Assembly: GCA_009617715.1 (NCBI GenBank)
Contig: VTFK01000468.1
Coordinates: 1 to 64,000, forward strand
From: Plectrocnemia conspersa
Lineage: Eukaryota > Arthropoda > Insecta > Trichoptera > Polycentropodidae
DNA length: 64,000 nucleotides
Direction: 5' to 3'
Shown here: positions 1-11,670 of the stretch, piece by piece
Layout of the letters: each line of letters begins with the position of its first letter
Position numbering within the stretch: the first letter of the stretch is position 1
Made by a program: the position numbers and the translations under genes
The notes under the pieces: generated by a model
What the model was told of the DNA's origin: nothing
Seen by the model: the letters and a program-made list of their open reading frames with translations, nothing else
The model's database searches: none

Positions 1-559
1 TACTATTTTTGGACTCACTTTTACTAATTAAAATAAATAAAACCCTTAATTATTTAAGTTTTAACACACCAGCGTTATTATTTACAATTTACAGGTCACC
101 ATAACGACCACTTGAACAACAACAAAAAAAAGTTTCTTGGTTTTCAAGACGTTGACATTAACACCGCAAATGAAAACTAATATTTATATGAGAAGACGAG
201 TGCCAGATAAAACATTTGACCCTTCGCCTATTAACTAGCTATATGAAGTGTGTTCAAGAAGTGATAAAATTTGTACGTAAATATCCCTATTAGTGATTTG
301 CTGATGTCTCTCGTGTTGATCGTTCAGAGATCATTACGAGAACGCGAATCTTTTCTGGCGTTAAAAACACATATGTCACGTAGTCCTGTCGTTAGATTTT
401 TTTCATTTATTTCTTCACAATTTGCCATATTTTCAGTGTCGCGTTATTTATAATATTCTACTGCTTTTATTGTACACTGTATTTTGAAATGGTAAGATTA
501 AAGCGATATTTTTTACACAAAACGTATTCTTATACGGCAGCACTCCGCTATCGGCCCAC
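1..559. other. AT-rich non-coding stretch
   Basis: AT-rich sequence with short homopolymer runs. I see no splice-flanked open frame, no RNA gene and no repeat shared with the rest of the window. The only open frame of about 60 codons starts on a TTG and has no coding character. Confidence 0.5.
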
Positions 560-1060
560 TCGAAACAATTACCGCACGAATTCTAATAAATTCCACGTCA
601 CGTACGCACATTCAAGATATTGGCCGGTAGCCGGAAAAGGAAAATTGTGTTAATTAAATACAGACTCGGGTATTCGCCGTGCGTCCCCAGGTTGTTGTTT
701 CTTCTGCCACTAGTACCAAAACGATGCAGCGCAATAGTACACACATACGTATCGGTGTAACTTAGGAAAGCTTACATCGAGATCGTGACGTAGCACGTGG
801 CTAAGCATAAATACAAGAGTCTTGGAAAGTTCCGCGAAACATTTGTCGGCAGTCGAACACGTGTCTTGTTGATAAAAAGGTTAATTTATAATTTATATGC
901 CAGGTATGGGCGATGGCGATAAAAGCTTTTGTTTTCGGGCCGGACACGTGTCGCAAGCACTACCAGCTTCGACTGGGGTGACCGTAAAGCGGCATAGTCG
1001 TGACACATTAGTCGGCACAATGTCACGGCGTTCGTTATACAAGTTTTGTAATTGTCATTG
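560..1060. promoter_or_regulatory. GC-richer island with E-boxes and a Rel-like site
   Basis: This non-repetitive block is richer in G+C than its flanks. It holds CACGTG E-boxes near 857 and 945, CACGTGG near 795, a GTGACGT element near 785, and a GGAAAGTTCC motif near 823 that fits a Rel/NF-kB-type site. A TATA-like CATAAATA at 806-813 lies about 44 bases before a GGCAGTCG start-like motif near 848, which is too far for a canonical pair. It could be an enhancer or a promoter region upstream of the candidate exons at 1883 and 5247. Motif matching alone is weak evidence. Confidence 0.25.
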
Positions 1061-1080
1061 GGTTGAACCTATTTAAAGCC

Positions 1081-1870
1081 TTGTGCTTAATGTGACAACT
1101 TTTGTATAATATGGTTGTGAGACATATAACATATTTATTAATGATTAAATGGCTAATTTTTTATTATTTTGTATACCTAAGCCTTTTAGTTTAACAATAA
1201 TATTACGTTGTTCGTGATAATATCAAATAAATGACGTTGTAGACATCCTCAAAATCAAATGGGTAAAATATTTAGTGCGTAAATAGTATGAAACATTTTT
1301 TCTATATATTAAAATGTATTGATATTAAGCATTAGAAAATTTAATTTAATATTAGTATAAGTACATTGCTGGTTCATAGCTATTTTATAGTTTACAAGAG
1401 AAATAATTTAATAATATAATTTATAATTTTTTGGTTTAAAAGAAAACCTAAGGCTACAAAAAATAAAATGTTTGCCTCAAAAGCAGTCATACTTAATTTT
1501 TTTCTCTCCTGCAGCATAATATAATGATATAAAAATATTTAATATTTTATTTGATCTTCAAATCTATCAAATATTTATATATCTGTAATTCAAAATAAAA
1601 AAATATTAGTTTAAGAATATATAATATACAATCAATCAAGTTAAAAATAGTGTCTTATTTATTTTATTAAGAAATAATTAACACTGTTTATGTGTGCGCC
1701 ATTGTGGCATCTTCATCTATGATACAGACGTGTTTAATAATATATCTTAAATATACATATCTCTCAATCAACAAAATCTGATGAATATTTGTACATATTA
1801 GTAGCAGTATACTAGAATAGGCATAAGACCGATATGGGTTTCCATTACTATACGCTTATATTAATTCAGA
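1081..1870. other. AT-rich non-coding stretch
   Basis: Very AT-rich with runs of A and T. No open frame, RNA gene or recognised repeat is visible. Confidence 0.5.
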
Positions 1871-1882
1871 CATAACTGAGGC

Positions 1883-2278
1883 AGTTTGCGCGCGTTGACG
1901 GGCGTGCGTTTTCGCTCGGTTAAGTTATAGTATTGATACACAATGGGCACGTAACCCATCCAGCCGGTGTACGGTTATGTTACGAAACAGAAACAAACGC
2001 TGGAATTAGCATACGCGATTGTCGAGCATCTATTATAGACCGATATCGCGTAATGAGATCTCTTGGTTGGGATGGGCTAACGTGTCTGTGTGTGGGTGTT
2101 TCGACTTGCACGTGCAACGCTATGCATTGGACGTGCTTTGGTCATGGTGTGTAGGAGTCCGAGCCATGAGCCTTGGACACTAATTATTGAACTTTGTTGG
2201 TTTGATCGATGCTTTAGCCCATCTATTTTAAAGTTAGGACGTGCTAGGTTGACGGGCTTGGCCGGCCAGATGAGGCCG
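1883..2278 (+). other. possible 5' non-coding exon ending in a GTAAGT donor
   Basis: A GC-richer block begins with an initiator-like GGCAGTTTG (A at 1883) and ends at a strong splice donor, GCCG|GTAAGT, with GT at 2279-2280. Two overlapping open frames cross it (1933-2154 and 2090 into the donor), but one starts on TTG and neither has a recognisable domain, so I favour an untranslated leader exon. Its neighbour on the same strand is the candidate signal-peptide exon at 5247-5342, and the two could be joined by removal of a 2,968-base intron. No TATA box or DPE is evident at the supposed start. Alternatively this is a conserved regulatory island with a chance donor. Confidence 0.2.
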
Positions 2279-2849
2279 GTAAGTTTATAATTAGAATGCT
2301 CAATGTATTGTATTGCAATATTTGAAGGGCTATATCAGTGATTTTCAAATGATCGATCGTAAACTTGAAAAAAGCTCGCAGCCCAAGTTTATTTACCTTT
2401 ATTTAGTGCAAAATAAAATGAAATTATTTTAACTTTGCGTAATAATAATATTTTTAGCCGTTTGTTACGAATTAGCGTGAAAAACAGAGTGCATTAATTA
2501 AAAAAGTGTATCGATTGATTTATTAGTCAATAAATAAACTATACATCGAATTCCTCACTCTATCGTCCAAATAAAAAATACATATGTTTGTCATGTGTAC
2601 TTTTAGAAAGCTTACTAGTATAATGATTCCATAATCAATCTAAGCTTAAGTGTATCTTGTCATCCTTATGCAATGGTTGAAATTATTTTTGTGACCATTC
2701 AAATGAAAGTCATTAAACATAAATGATATACAATATTTTGACAACAATAAATTTCAAAATATTTTTTTTATATACATCTCTCAATAATAAGAATAATTGA
2801 GGAAAAATATTTCTTAATATATCTATTGGAATGTTGTGAAAATATCTTG

Positions 2850-3120
2850 TAACGGTCCATCAGGCGAGACTCCGTTCCGGCACGCGATTAGCACCCCGGT
2901 TCGTTAACCCAAACAAGGATAAGCGTACCTGGAAAAACAATTTACAAAGAAAAGCTCCAGGTAGCATGCCAGACCGATATTTAAGACCAACGTCGGCTAA
3001 CTATTATTTTAGAGCGGTCGTAATTTCACGAGAACTTCAAGCTGGAAATTTGTACAGCAAGCGAGCGGTCCCTCTTTTATTGCCCTCTCCTGTTTGTGTT
3101 GGTGGATTAAATCAATAAAT
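2850..3120. promoter_or_regulatory. GC-richer island, possible regulatory element
   Basis: A block of about 270 bases with mixed base composition, framed on both sides by very AT-rich sequence. It contains several CpG-bearing words (GGCACGCGAT, GAGCGGTC twice near 3013 and 3064). No frame is open for long and no splice pair encloses one. Confidence 0.25.
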
Positions 3121-3957
3121 TACAGACATAGTGCTGCTCCAATTATCGATTCTTAAGATGTATCTGCTTTAACGAATTCTCTCATTAATGAAATTACAAA
3201 TTGTAATTTCACTATACGACATCGTGGTTTATTTACATTCGTATAAATTATAAAAATAAAAAAAATCAATGTAATAAAATTAAATAGAAAAACAATTAAA
3301 AGATAATCTCATATTTATTCAATTCAAGTTTTTTAAGTGCAAATATCAATAAAAAAAAAATTCATGAAATATTTGAATATTAAAATTTTTTTTTCTAGGT
3401 TTTTATCAATAATAATTTATTCAATCAATTAGTGTAAAAATCAATTTTATTTAATTAATAATTACTTTTATATTCGTACAATATTTTAAATTTTATAAAA
3501 TATGCATAACACAATGCTTTGCAAATAACTTTGCTGCGATTGTATTAATTCAACAAAATTTATGAAATTTATTGTAATAAAAATAGCTATAAATTTCTGT
3601 AATAAAATTAATAAACATAAAATATTTTTTTAACGAATTTTTTTTTGATGAAAATTTAAAAAATAAAAATAAATAAATTATTAAAATTTAATAAAATTTA
3701 TTAAATTTAATAAAATTTAATAAATTTAATAAAATAATTAAAACTAAATTACTACTAAATTCAGTTTTTTTTATCTTATATTTTTTTTTATATAATATTT
3801 ATTATTTTATTTTTACACCTGAGACACAAAAATAATATTACAAAGTAATATGCTTTAAATAAATCTTAATATATATTTATCGAATTTAAATAAAATTATT
3901 TAGTATTAAAATGAAAATAAAGCACGTTCAACAGTTAAATTGCTGTACTTAAATAAA
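3121..3957. repeat. low-complexity AT stretch with AAATTTAATAA-type imperfect tandem
   Basis: Almost pure A/T. From about 3660 to 3740 a short unit of the AATTTAATAAA kind is repeated imperfectly several times. Nothing codes here. Confidence 0.6.
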
Positions 3958-3959
3958 TA

Positions 3960-4786
3960 CAGTAAAACCTTGGATTGTGTGTAACTTAGTTTACGAGTGT
4001 ATTTTTTAAATAAATAATACGAGCAAATTTTTTTTTTAAATAAATTTTGACTTGATAAATGAGCGATGTCTTGATGTACGAGCAGCACTTACTTTCTTCC
4101 CAACTGAGCTCATGATTCTTCTTAATTGTCTGTGATTTTTCTTGTAATAAGGACATACCTTTTAATAGATATTATGCCACTCAAAGTATTGGTATGAATA
4201 ATGCTCTTGCTCATCCTTTAGATCTTAAACGGCTTACCAAAAGCAATAATGCTCTTGCTCATCCTTCAGATCTTACACGGCTTACCGAAAGAATTCGAGC
4301 TAATTAATATCAATTTTTTCTCCTAACACCACTTTATTACTTCTATCTGTAAATTAGTATGTCATTTTGATATTTAAAAAAATTTAAACCAAATTACTAT
4401 TTCATGTTTTGTAGTGACCGAAGAAGCAAATACCTTACCAACAAAGAATTTTAAAAGAAGTATTTGGCATGGTGGGCTGCCTGAAGATCATTATTAAAGC
4501 ATGGGTTGGAATTAACCTAGAAAACCCTCAGTTCTGCTTGAATAAAACTGTGGCATAATTAAGATGACAGATTAGGAACGGATGCTACTAGTTGTCGATA
4601 AAAATGTGTCATTTGATAAGAACATGGGTTTTTGCTAAAAATTTGGTATCAGTGATAGTAGTGGTTTTTGGTCTTAGAACATAATAAATTTGAGCTTTTT
4701 ATTTTATAAAAAAATGACTTTGATATAACGAGTATTTTGAAACACGCTTTAGGAATGAAATTTTTTTGTAAACCAAGGTTTTACTG
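3960..4786. mobile_element. Tc1/mariner (pogo-like) non-autonomous DNA transposon, 827 bp
   Basis: The two ends are inverted copies of CAGTAAAACCTTGG (3960-3973, and 4773-4786 on the other strand), and each is flanked by TA (3958-3959 and 4787-4788), the target duplication of the Tc1/mariner superfamily. Subterminal sequence rich in ACTCGTAAAC and TACGAGCA words resembles pogo-type ends with their repeated CTCG motifs, which is from memory of that group. Internal sequence has stops in all frames, with only a short stretch near 4415-4490 looking like a worn coding remnant, so the copy cannot make a transposase. A related but end-less fragment lies at about 50270-50410. The superfamily call is solid; the pogo assignment is an inference. 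Confidence 0.8.
4197..4292. repeat. 48-bp tandem duplication inside the transposon
   Basis: Two adjacent copies (4197-4244 and 4245-4292) of a 48-bp unit beginning AATAATGCTCTTGCTC differ at only a few positions. The duplication lies inside the Tc1/mariner-type element and so arose in it or in its parent copy. Confidence 0.9.
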
Positions 4787-4788
4787 TA

Positions 4789-5246
4789 TAAACATTTAAT
4801 AATAAAATGTATATCTGCTTAGTAAATCCTATAAAAGTGTTTTTAGAATAACTTATTTATATATTTTCGACAAAACTGTTTAGATATTTAAAATATTATT
4901 CTTTTAGATTCCAATTTTTCTTATATGTTTTTCATAATTATAATAAAGATTTTATCGTACTATTACTACATATTATAAAATGAGCAGTAATGTGATATAT
5001 ACAATACAAAGTACCTTCTATTTTTTATCACAGTCTTCTAAAATTTAAAATAATTTATTAAAATATCTTATATACGAAAATTATTTTTTATTTATTAAAG
5101 TAGTAACATCCTTTATATAATTTTATTTTTTACATGTAATAAAATATTAAAAAATTTTTTTCATAAGTCATTCTAACGTAAAAATGAACATTGCATCATA
5201 TCAGAGTATATAAATACATATATTATTAATAGACGTGTATTTTCAG
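4789..5246. other. AT-rich stretch leading to a splice acceptor
   Basis: AT-rich, no open frame. It ends in GTGTATTTTCAG (5235-5246), a good pyrimidine-rich acceptor for the exon that follows. Confidence 0.5.
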
Positions 5247-5342
5247 ACAATAAAATGGCACAGCTCTCGGTTCGTTAGCCGACCATGGTGGGTGTGTTTT
5301 GTTGGTTGAATAATTTCTCGTATTTATTTATTGTGATCGAAG
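5247..5342 (+). CDS. candidate first coding exon with signal-peptide-like start (partial gene)
   Basis: This is the best-supported cellular exon in the window. Acceptor GTGTATTTTCAG ends at 5246, a 38-base leader follows, then an ATG at 5285-5287 in excellent context (CCGACCATGG). Nineteen codons are open before a strong donor, GAAG|GTAAGTAA, with GT at 5343-5344. The peptide begins MVGVFCWL and continues hydrophobic to ...YLFIVIE, like a signal peptide or the start of a membrane anchor. The exon ends in phase 1, which is the usual phase for signal-peptide exons that precede Ig-type or other extracellular modules; that is family knowledge, not something seen here. GC-richer intronic sequence follows for 600 bases. 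The rest of the gene would lie rightwards after a long intron; matching-phase acceptors at 20192 and 51615 are possible but unproven. Chance coincidence of the signals remains possible. Confidence 0.35.
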
Positions 5343-5945
5343 GTAAGTAACCCTGGGAGGTAGCTCAGTCTTCTCGTCCAGGAAACTCCGCTTTCAGTCG
5401 ACTGCACCTCTAGGAATCCGAAAGCCTTTGCTAAAGGCTAAACAATGAGTTGAACAAGTATTGAGTGAGTAACTCCGAGGGGCGAGGAATGTACTCATTA
5501 CACGGGCACGAACTTTGCTCCGACGATGAATATCGGCTGATTGAGATAGCGTAGACTTTCGACTTTGTAATTGAAAGATTGCCGAAACTTTTCTACTTGC
5601 ACATTTTCAATTAAGCCAAATAGCTGCCGGCTCCTTGCACTTCTGTACACCGGCGTTCATTTTTCCAACACCGTTCGCGAACAATGAAAACCGGGCCAGA
5701 GCTCACTCACTTTGTAATCGTTACGAAACGAACGAAGAAAAAGTTTTTGTATTAAGGGTAAACGAGGGTTGAATGGCTGTGTGTATGGGGGGTGAGAGGA
5801 AGGCGAATATTAATTTTAATAAGGATACAGTTAAACCTATTAAACTCGCTGTTATCAAGTTTTGGCGCTGCGTGCGGAATACTTCTTATTGAACGGGTAG
5901 AGTTTCCGGGAAAAGCGATTAAGTTGATTACTTAATTTGTGACGA
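5343..5945. promoter_or_regulatory. GC-richer intronic island downstream of the candidate exon
   Basis: About 600 bases of mixed composition directly after the donor, with frequent stops in all frames. It includes CpG-bearing words (CACCGTTCGCGAACAATG near 5660, GGCGCTGCGTGCGG near 5862). Such blocks next to first exons often hold enhancers. No site is decisive. Confidence 0.25.
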
Positions 5946-7325
5946 CATTCATATGGTTCTAGTAAATCAAGAAACCAATAATTTAGATTGAAATATAATA
6001 TTTATTCCTAATATGTAAACTTTTGCAAAATGTTTTATATGATACATATATTATATATGTATATATAAATTAATTTTAAATCTAAGTGATATTATGTTGG
6101 ATCAAAATATTTTTTGGTGAAACCCAATCTAGATAGTGTTTGAAGGAAGCTAAGCAAAAAAATTACACAGGAAAATAATTACCAAAAAAAAAATATACAT
6201 GTGATAATATTACACAAGGAAAAAATTATGCACGCAATTTGTATTACACTGAAATAATTTGACATTCTTCTGTAACATGTAACACTCTTTTGGTGTGCAT
6301 ATAAAACATCAAAAGCAGAACAAAAAATATAATTTATCTTATTTTAGGCGCTACTAAAATTATATACTGCTCTAAAAGGTCAATGAAGCTTAATTTGACA
6401 GTTGCAGAACGTTCATTTTTTTGAAACTTGAAACGTATTGTTTTAAACTACATATACATTTAATTTTTATTTTTATCAAAATTTAATTTTTCGGAATGGA
6501 TAAGATTTTTGAACGATTTTTTCTAGGAATATAATACAATACGCAATTCAGTGCAATTTTATATACGAAGCGCTCGTCCATTAAGACAACGACTAACAAA
6601 TAATAATTTATGCGTGATAACATAGTAAAGAAAGTTAGCGAAACAGAACCCATCTTCTCGTCAGCCAAACAAAAGCAGCGCTACATAGTACAGAAACAGC
6701 AAGGAGAGCAAGTTATACAACATTATATTCGAATATGTGTGTGTGTAACTTTCTTGACGTTTGCGCGTTGTAAAAGTTGAAATTAATGCAAGTTTAAAGT
6801 TTACGGAACAATTTGATTTCTCGTACGTCGTTTCCATTTTATGATTTTGAAAGCTAAAGGATGCGTAATGAATAAAGCGTTATCACGAGTTTGAATTTAA
6901 TTGTACGAATCGTATTAAATCCATGGAAACGTGTGACAAGGTTTTAATCCTCTAAAGTCAAGAAAATGTATTATAAAGTTGACTTGAAGCATTCTATTTA
7001 CAAAATAAAAATAAAGGTTGTTTTTAAATGAACTACTTTTCGCTCTGCCATGAAAGTTTAAATTAATTGAGGCTCACATACTAATCCAAATAGCATTATT
7101 TAGTGAGAAAATAAAATTTTATTTTTTCTTTTTCATGTTTCTCGACATAAAAAAAAATCTATGGTAAAAATGTTGTTTAATTTATAGAACAGTTTCGTTT
7201 TTTTTGCATTTATTTTTAATAAATAATACACACTTTTAAAAAAATTCTCTATAGCAGTTTTCAAATAAAACCACTTTACTGTAATTATACACTTACTTTA
7301 ATATCGTAAGATTTACCCCAAGAAA
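5946..7325. other. AT-rich non-coding stretch
   Basis: Mostly AT-rich, with a palindromic TATATATGTATATATA-like run near 6045-6070 and a short (TG)n near 6735. A less AT-rich part at 6640-6900 shows no splice-flanked open frame. Confidence 0.4.
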
Positions 7326-7480
7326 ATGCGAGCACCCGTTGTATTTGTTTGTTTTCCACATTGAAAAACACACGGTCATACATCATCGAAGACCAGCAAG
7401 GGCCTGTCTCTTCCTGCTGCGGATGTACGAATCTTCTTTTGAGGAATTACACTCAAGGCACTAGAGCCGGTATTTATCAT
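7307..7480 (+). other. open frame without ATG, possible exon or decayed gene piece
   Basis: After an in-frame TAA at 7307-7309 a frame stays open for 56 codons to the TAG at 7478-7480. The encoded sequence reads like protein in its second half (KNTRSYIIEDQQGP, then a CCGC cluster, then NYTQGTRAGIYHC) but has no in-frame ATG. A donor-like CAG|GTACGC follows near 7500 in a different frame, where another 19 codons are open. This could be an exon, a frameshifted pseudogene or a chance frame in a GC-richer block. No family was recognised. Confidence 0.15.
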
Positions 7481-7549
7481 TGTTAGGGCACTGCTACAGG
7501 TACGCCTCCTAGTCTCTTGGACCATGACAAAAGCATTTCATTTATCTTT

Positions 7550-8004
7550 TTTACACAATAAGACGCATAAGCTCTAGATAGAAAACTTTTCAAGCACAGG
7601 TATATGCCTAAAAAAACACATGATACTTAAAATCACAGATCATGCTTAATTTCTTTCAATGCAAATCACGTGAATACAATTTGCGTTACTGGCAGCTTTA
7701 TGATCTATCATCGCAAATTGCACGTTCCGTCGGTATACAGTTTTAAAATTTAATTTTAATTTGCACGTACTGGGCATTAATGACGCTACGCTACACATTG
7801 ATTTAAATGGTTAAATTCAAACTAACTTAAAAACTACAAAATGTCATTATTAATGCCTTCATAACATTACATAATTCGATATAAAGTAAATATAATAAAA
7901 ATGTTAATTTTTAGTGTTTTTATACTAATGTAAAATTTTTTTTTAGTATATGTTTAACCCTAATGATGTTTTATTTTGCCTAAAAATAACAATTTTTCGG
8001 GCGT
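7550..8004. other. AT-rich non-coding stretch
   Basis: AT-rich sequence with no open frame of interest and no recognised repeat. Confidence 0.45.
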
Positions 8005-8165
8005 TTTTCACTGCCGCGCCACTTACAAGACCTTTGAGGACATCATTCCTGCGCCAGCTTCTCCACCACCACTCGGAGAAAACATCTCACCATTTATCGT
8101 CCGTCGCACTTTTAATATAATTTAATATAATATAATAAAACTTACGTTTCACTGGCTAGTAAGTC
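8005..8165 (+). repeat. dispersed repeat family R1, truncated copy
   Basis: A stretch including GCGCCAGCTTCTCCACCA and CGGAGAAAACATCTC matches 38190-38345 in the same orientation and 20880-20990 on the opposite strand. After the conserved part all three pass into an AT-rich tail of the TTTAATATAATATAATAAA kind, as expected at the 3' end of a retroposed element. Only the 3' part is present here. Confidence 0.7.
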
Positions 8166-11125
8166 ACACCCCTTGGATTCTCAAACCTTAAAATACCACT
8201 GTTTATACAGTACGTACTTTTCATCTTTAAAATATCGCATTTACGGTTTTATAACTTGAGAATGCATAACTCGTTGAATAATACACCACACTTCTCTCAT
8301 TGTTAAAACACAAATTTACATCGAACCGTTTATATATTATATATCAAGGTTCATAAAATCGTATCGTGTGACAAAACGATTCGAGTCCAAGAGCTAAACT
8401 GCCAGATACCTATGTATATGCACATATAATTTGGCGTAGTAAGTAGCTCTCTTTACTGCAGTGTTATTGTCCCGGGGTGCCTTGTGTAGTGATATAGTGG
8501 CGACATATATTTTTCGTCGCAAAAGGCACTGTGGTGAATTAAACGTCTTGAACATTTTATATGCGGCCGTAAATGCCATTCAAACAAGTTACTCATTCCT
8601 TTTTGCTAGAGATTTTAGATTGTAGTGTGACTATACGACGTCCGAGTCCATTTTCCGGGAAGGCGTCGGTCGCGTTTTGTAGCTAGCGAAACGATTCATT
8701 ATCAGACTCGGACAAATTTCGACTTTATGGTGTTTGGAGAACATGCTATGCATTAAACGAGCATAATAAATTCGGAATACACAACGTAAATTAAAGTTCT
8801 CTTGTCAGGATCGCGATAACGATATTCATTGTGATATTGCAATTTTAAAAATACGACAAATTCATTACCTTACTACCTAAAGCAAAGAAAATAATAACAA
8901 TAATTTTTTGTGGAGTAACATACGCCTTCCTATCATAAAATCAGAGATATTAATAATGATTATATGCAATTGCATAAATTTATTTAGACGATAGTGCTGA
9001 AGATTCTAACGTTTTAAATTATTCTAATAATAAAAATACCCATAGATCACTCCTAGCATGAAATTCAACGCTAATGATATTTTAATTTGAAGTTGATTAA
9101 TTATAAGGATATTTTGAAAGAAACAATTTAAAATATATTATTTGAAATGATTCTAAAATATGTATTACTAAAATAAATATACTCTTAGAAATCGGCAACA
9201 TGAAATTTCATGACTCCGATAGTAAAAATTATTCCTTAAATTACAGATTTAAAAAAATCGCTTTAATTAGTCTTGTTACGTCAAAAAAATACAACAGCTT
9301 ATATTGCTGTACTCAGAAATAATTTAAGAGTACTCAGTCCAGATAAAAATTGTATTAAAATTTTAATCTAAATCGCATGATGATGATTTCTGTTGAACTA
9401 ATTAATATTATTATTTGAGTAGACATATATTGATCATAATTTTTGAAGATTAAAAGCGTAGAAAAATATAGTTTACGAAAAAATTGAGGAAATAAAAGAC
9501 ACTTATGATACTTTTTTATAGATCCTCCAAAAATAATTTTATTTTTATTGAACAAATAATGTATACTCCAAACTCTTCCAAAAAAAAAAAAACGTGATTT
9601 ATAAATAAATGGTGGCAAAACCTTAATATAATTAAAAGACAGTTTTGACAAATATTTTTTTTTATAATAATAAAATTAAGATTAACAAAGCTGTTTTTAT
9701 TGTATTTCTTTTAATATTGTCTTGTGTAAGTTTTCCACTAATGTCATATTTTACTTTTTAGGATTTTCATTACTAATAATTTAATCATTGTCTGGATAAA
9801 TTTCTTCATTTTGTGGTACTTGTAGTCACTTAAAATATTTATCACTTGTCAGTTAATAAGTTATTCATAAAATAAAATTTTTTTTTATAAACATTTTAGC
9901 AAAGTCAATGTTTGGTAAATTATTATAAATTTTGGAAAACATATTTTAGGAGACTTAAATTTTTATTTTACTTAATTTGTTAAATTGTTATTAAGAAGTT
10001 TATAACTTTTAAATTTTTTATTATTTCAGCAGACATGATCGACATAATAAAAAGTTTTTTTTAATATTTATTAGATAATCGATATTAAATTTGACATATT
10101 TTATACAATCTTGAGTTTTTTTTAAAAAAACATCCATATAATATATTAAGAGAGTTACTACTTAGATTTCATTTTTTTACTAAATACATATATTTGGTAA
10201 TGCACATTAATACAATGCAATCAGATTTGTAAAAAATATTTAATTTATGTGTGTCCAATTTTATTTTGATTTATAGTCACATAAAAAATGTTTTTAATTA
10301 AATTTAAATGCATACATTGTGATTTAAAAAAAATGTTACATTGCTAATGTAATGAAAAAAATATATATAAACTTGACAATGTAACTTACTTTTGGCATTA
10401 CCGACAGAGCGTTAAAAAAGTACATTAAAATTATACACAAAGATGTCGCACAGCAAATTTATAGCTTTGCAGGTCATGGTGTATGTTATGGTAGACACCA
10501 TCGTAAAGGGTAAAATACAATTTATAGAAAAACTTTTAAAAAACCCACTTAAGCTTTTTGAATCTGCAGAGCAATAGTATCAGAATCAATGAAATAATTT
10601 TCATTGATCTAACAATTTAAGACCTCTTAATCAAATTTATTATATTTAAAAAAGACAATTAAAAACCTAATTTATTTGAAGATATGTGTATAGTTAAATC
10701 CTAATTGATGTTAATTTTTAGAATATTAATAACATATTGAACTGCCCTGAATTTATCGGTTTAATAAATATAAAGTACCCGCTAGATACGAATAAAATAT
10801 ATTTTATAATATGGAAGATAATTTATATTACTATTAGATGCAGTCCACGTTTTCGAAGTTATTTCGGCTTTCATTTTTATCCAGTTGGTTATATGTAAAT
10901 ATAAATAATTAATTATCAAGTTTTATTAAAATATTTACTTAAGTTAAAATAATTTTTAAACATTTTAGTATTTTAGCAGATTAGGTAAGTTTGAGATTAG
11001 AGATTTTGTTATTAGATAAGTAATGTAGATAAATATGTTTAAATCTATAAAGTTTTATTACAAACAATAGTTAATTTATATCTAGTATTAAGTTATTTCA
11101 TTTATAATTTTATTATTTTCTCTTT
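8166..11125. other. long AT-rich stretch without recognisable genes
   Basis: Most of this is low-complexity AT sequence. A somewhat GC-richer part at 8400-8830 has minus-strand frames of about 60 codons without recognisable content. ATTGTGATTTAAAAAAAATG at 10316, continuing TTACAT, is found again at 13391, an exact 26-base match. No RNA gene or complete element is visible. Confidence 0.4.
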
Positions 11126-11129
11126 CATT

Positions 11130-11400
11130 AAAGACACTTTGACCAACGAGCTAGCGATTGCATAACAAACAACGATATCTCTACAGCTTAACACGTGCAT
11201 GCAAAACTGCGATAAAATATTGTGTGTGGGAGCACAGTACATTTTCAATGTGCATGAATCTGTTCTTCTGTGTACTTTTTATCTCCATTTCACCCAAAGA
11301 TCACATTTGCGATTATTACATCACAGTTAGATGAATGATGCAAATCTCGCCTACATTCAGATTTACCACAATGTTTACCCAAGAGTGTGGAATTGCTTGA
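11130..11400. promoter_or_regulatory. possible regulatory island with CACGTG
   Basis: A non-repetitive block with CACGTG at 11192-11197 next to GCATGCAAAAC, framed by AT-rich sequence. It has no coding frame of note. The call rests on composition and motifs only. Confidence 0.25.
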
Positions 11401-11670
11401 TTTACATCAATAATAATCCTTGTTGCCAGATCGTTTGTTCCACTTGAAATTATTGCACAATGCATCATTTAATGGAATAATACGTCTTGCCACAACAGTT
11501 TTGATGACTGGATTGCTACTTGACACATTGTTTAATTGAACCTTGTTATACGTACTTAAATTGTAATGCTTTTCGAAATTCACAACTAGCGTACTTACAC
11601 GTGTTAGCAACTGTCTATTAGGTTAAATAATTATATCGACTTTGAACTGACATTGAATAGAAATAATGGC

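Noticed and set aside
806..855. CATAAATA plus GGCAGTCG as a core promoter
   Set aside because: Spacing of about 44 bases is too long for a TATA-initiator pair.
5352..5410. GGGAGGTAGCTCAGTCTTCTC as a tRNA gene
   Set aside because: It vaguely recalls a D-arm, but there is no matching acceptor stem, anticodon arm or GTTCGANTC box.
10460..10505. GGTCATGGTGTATGTTATGG with GACACCATC as another hairpin copy
   Set aside because: The bases resemble the family H arms only loosely and the loop sequence does not match.
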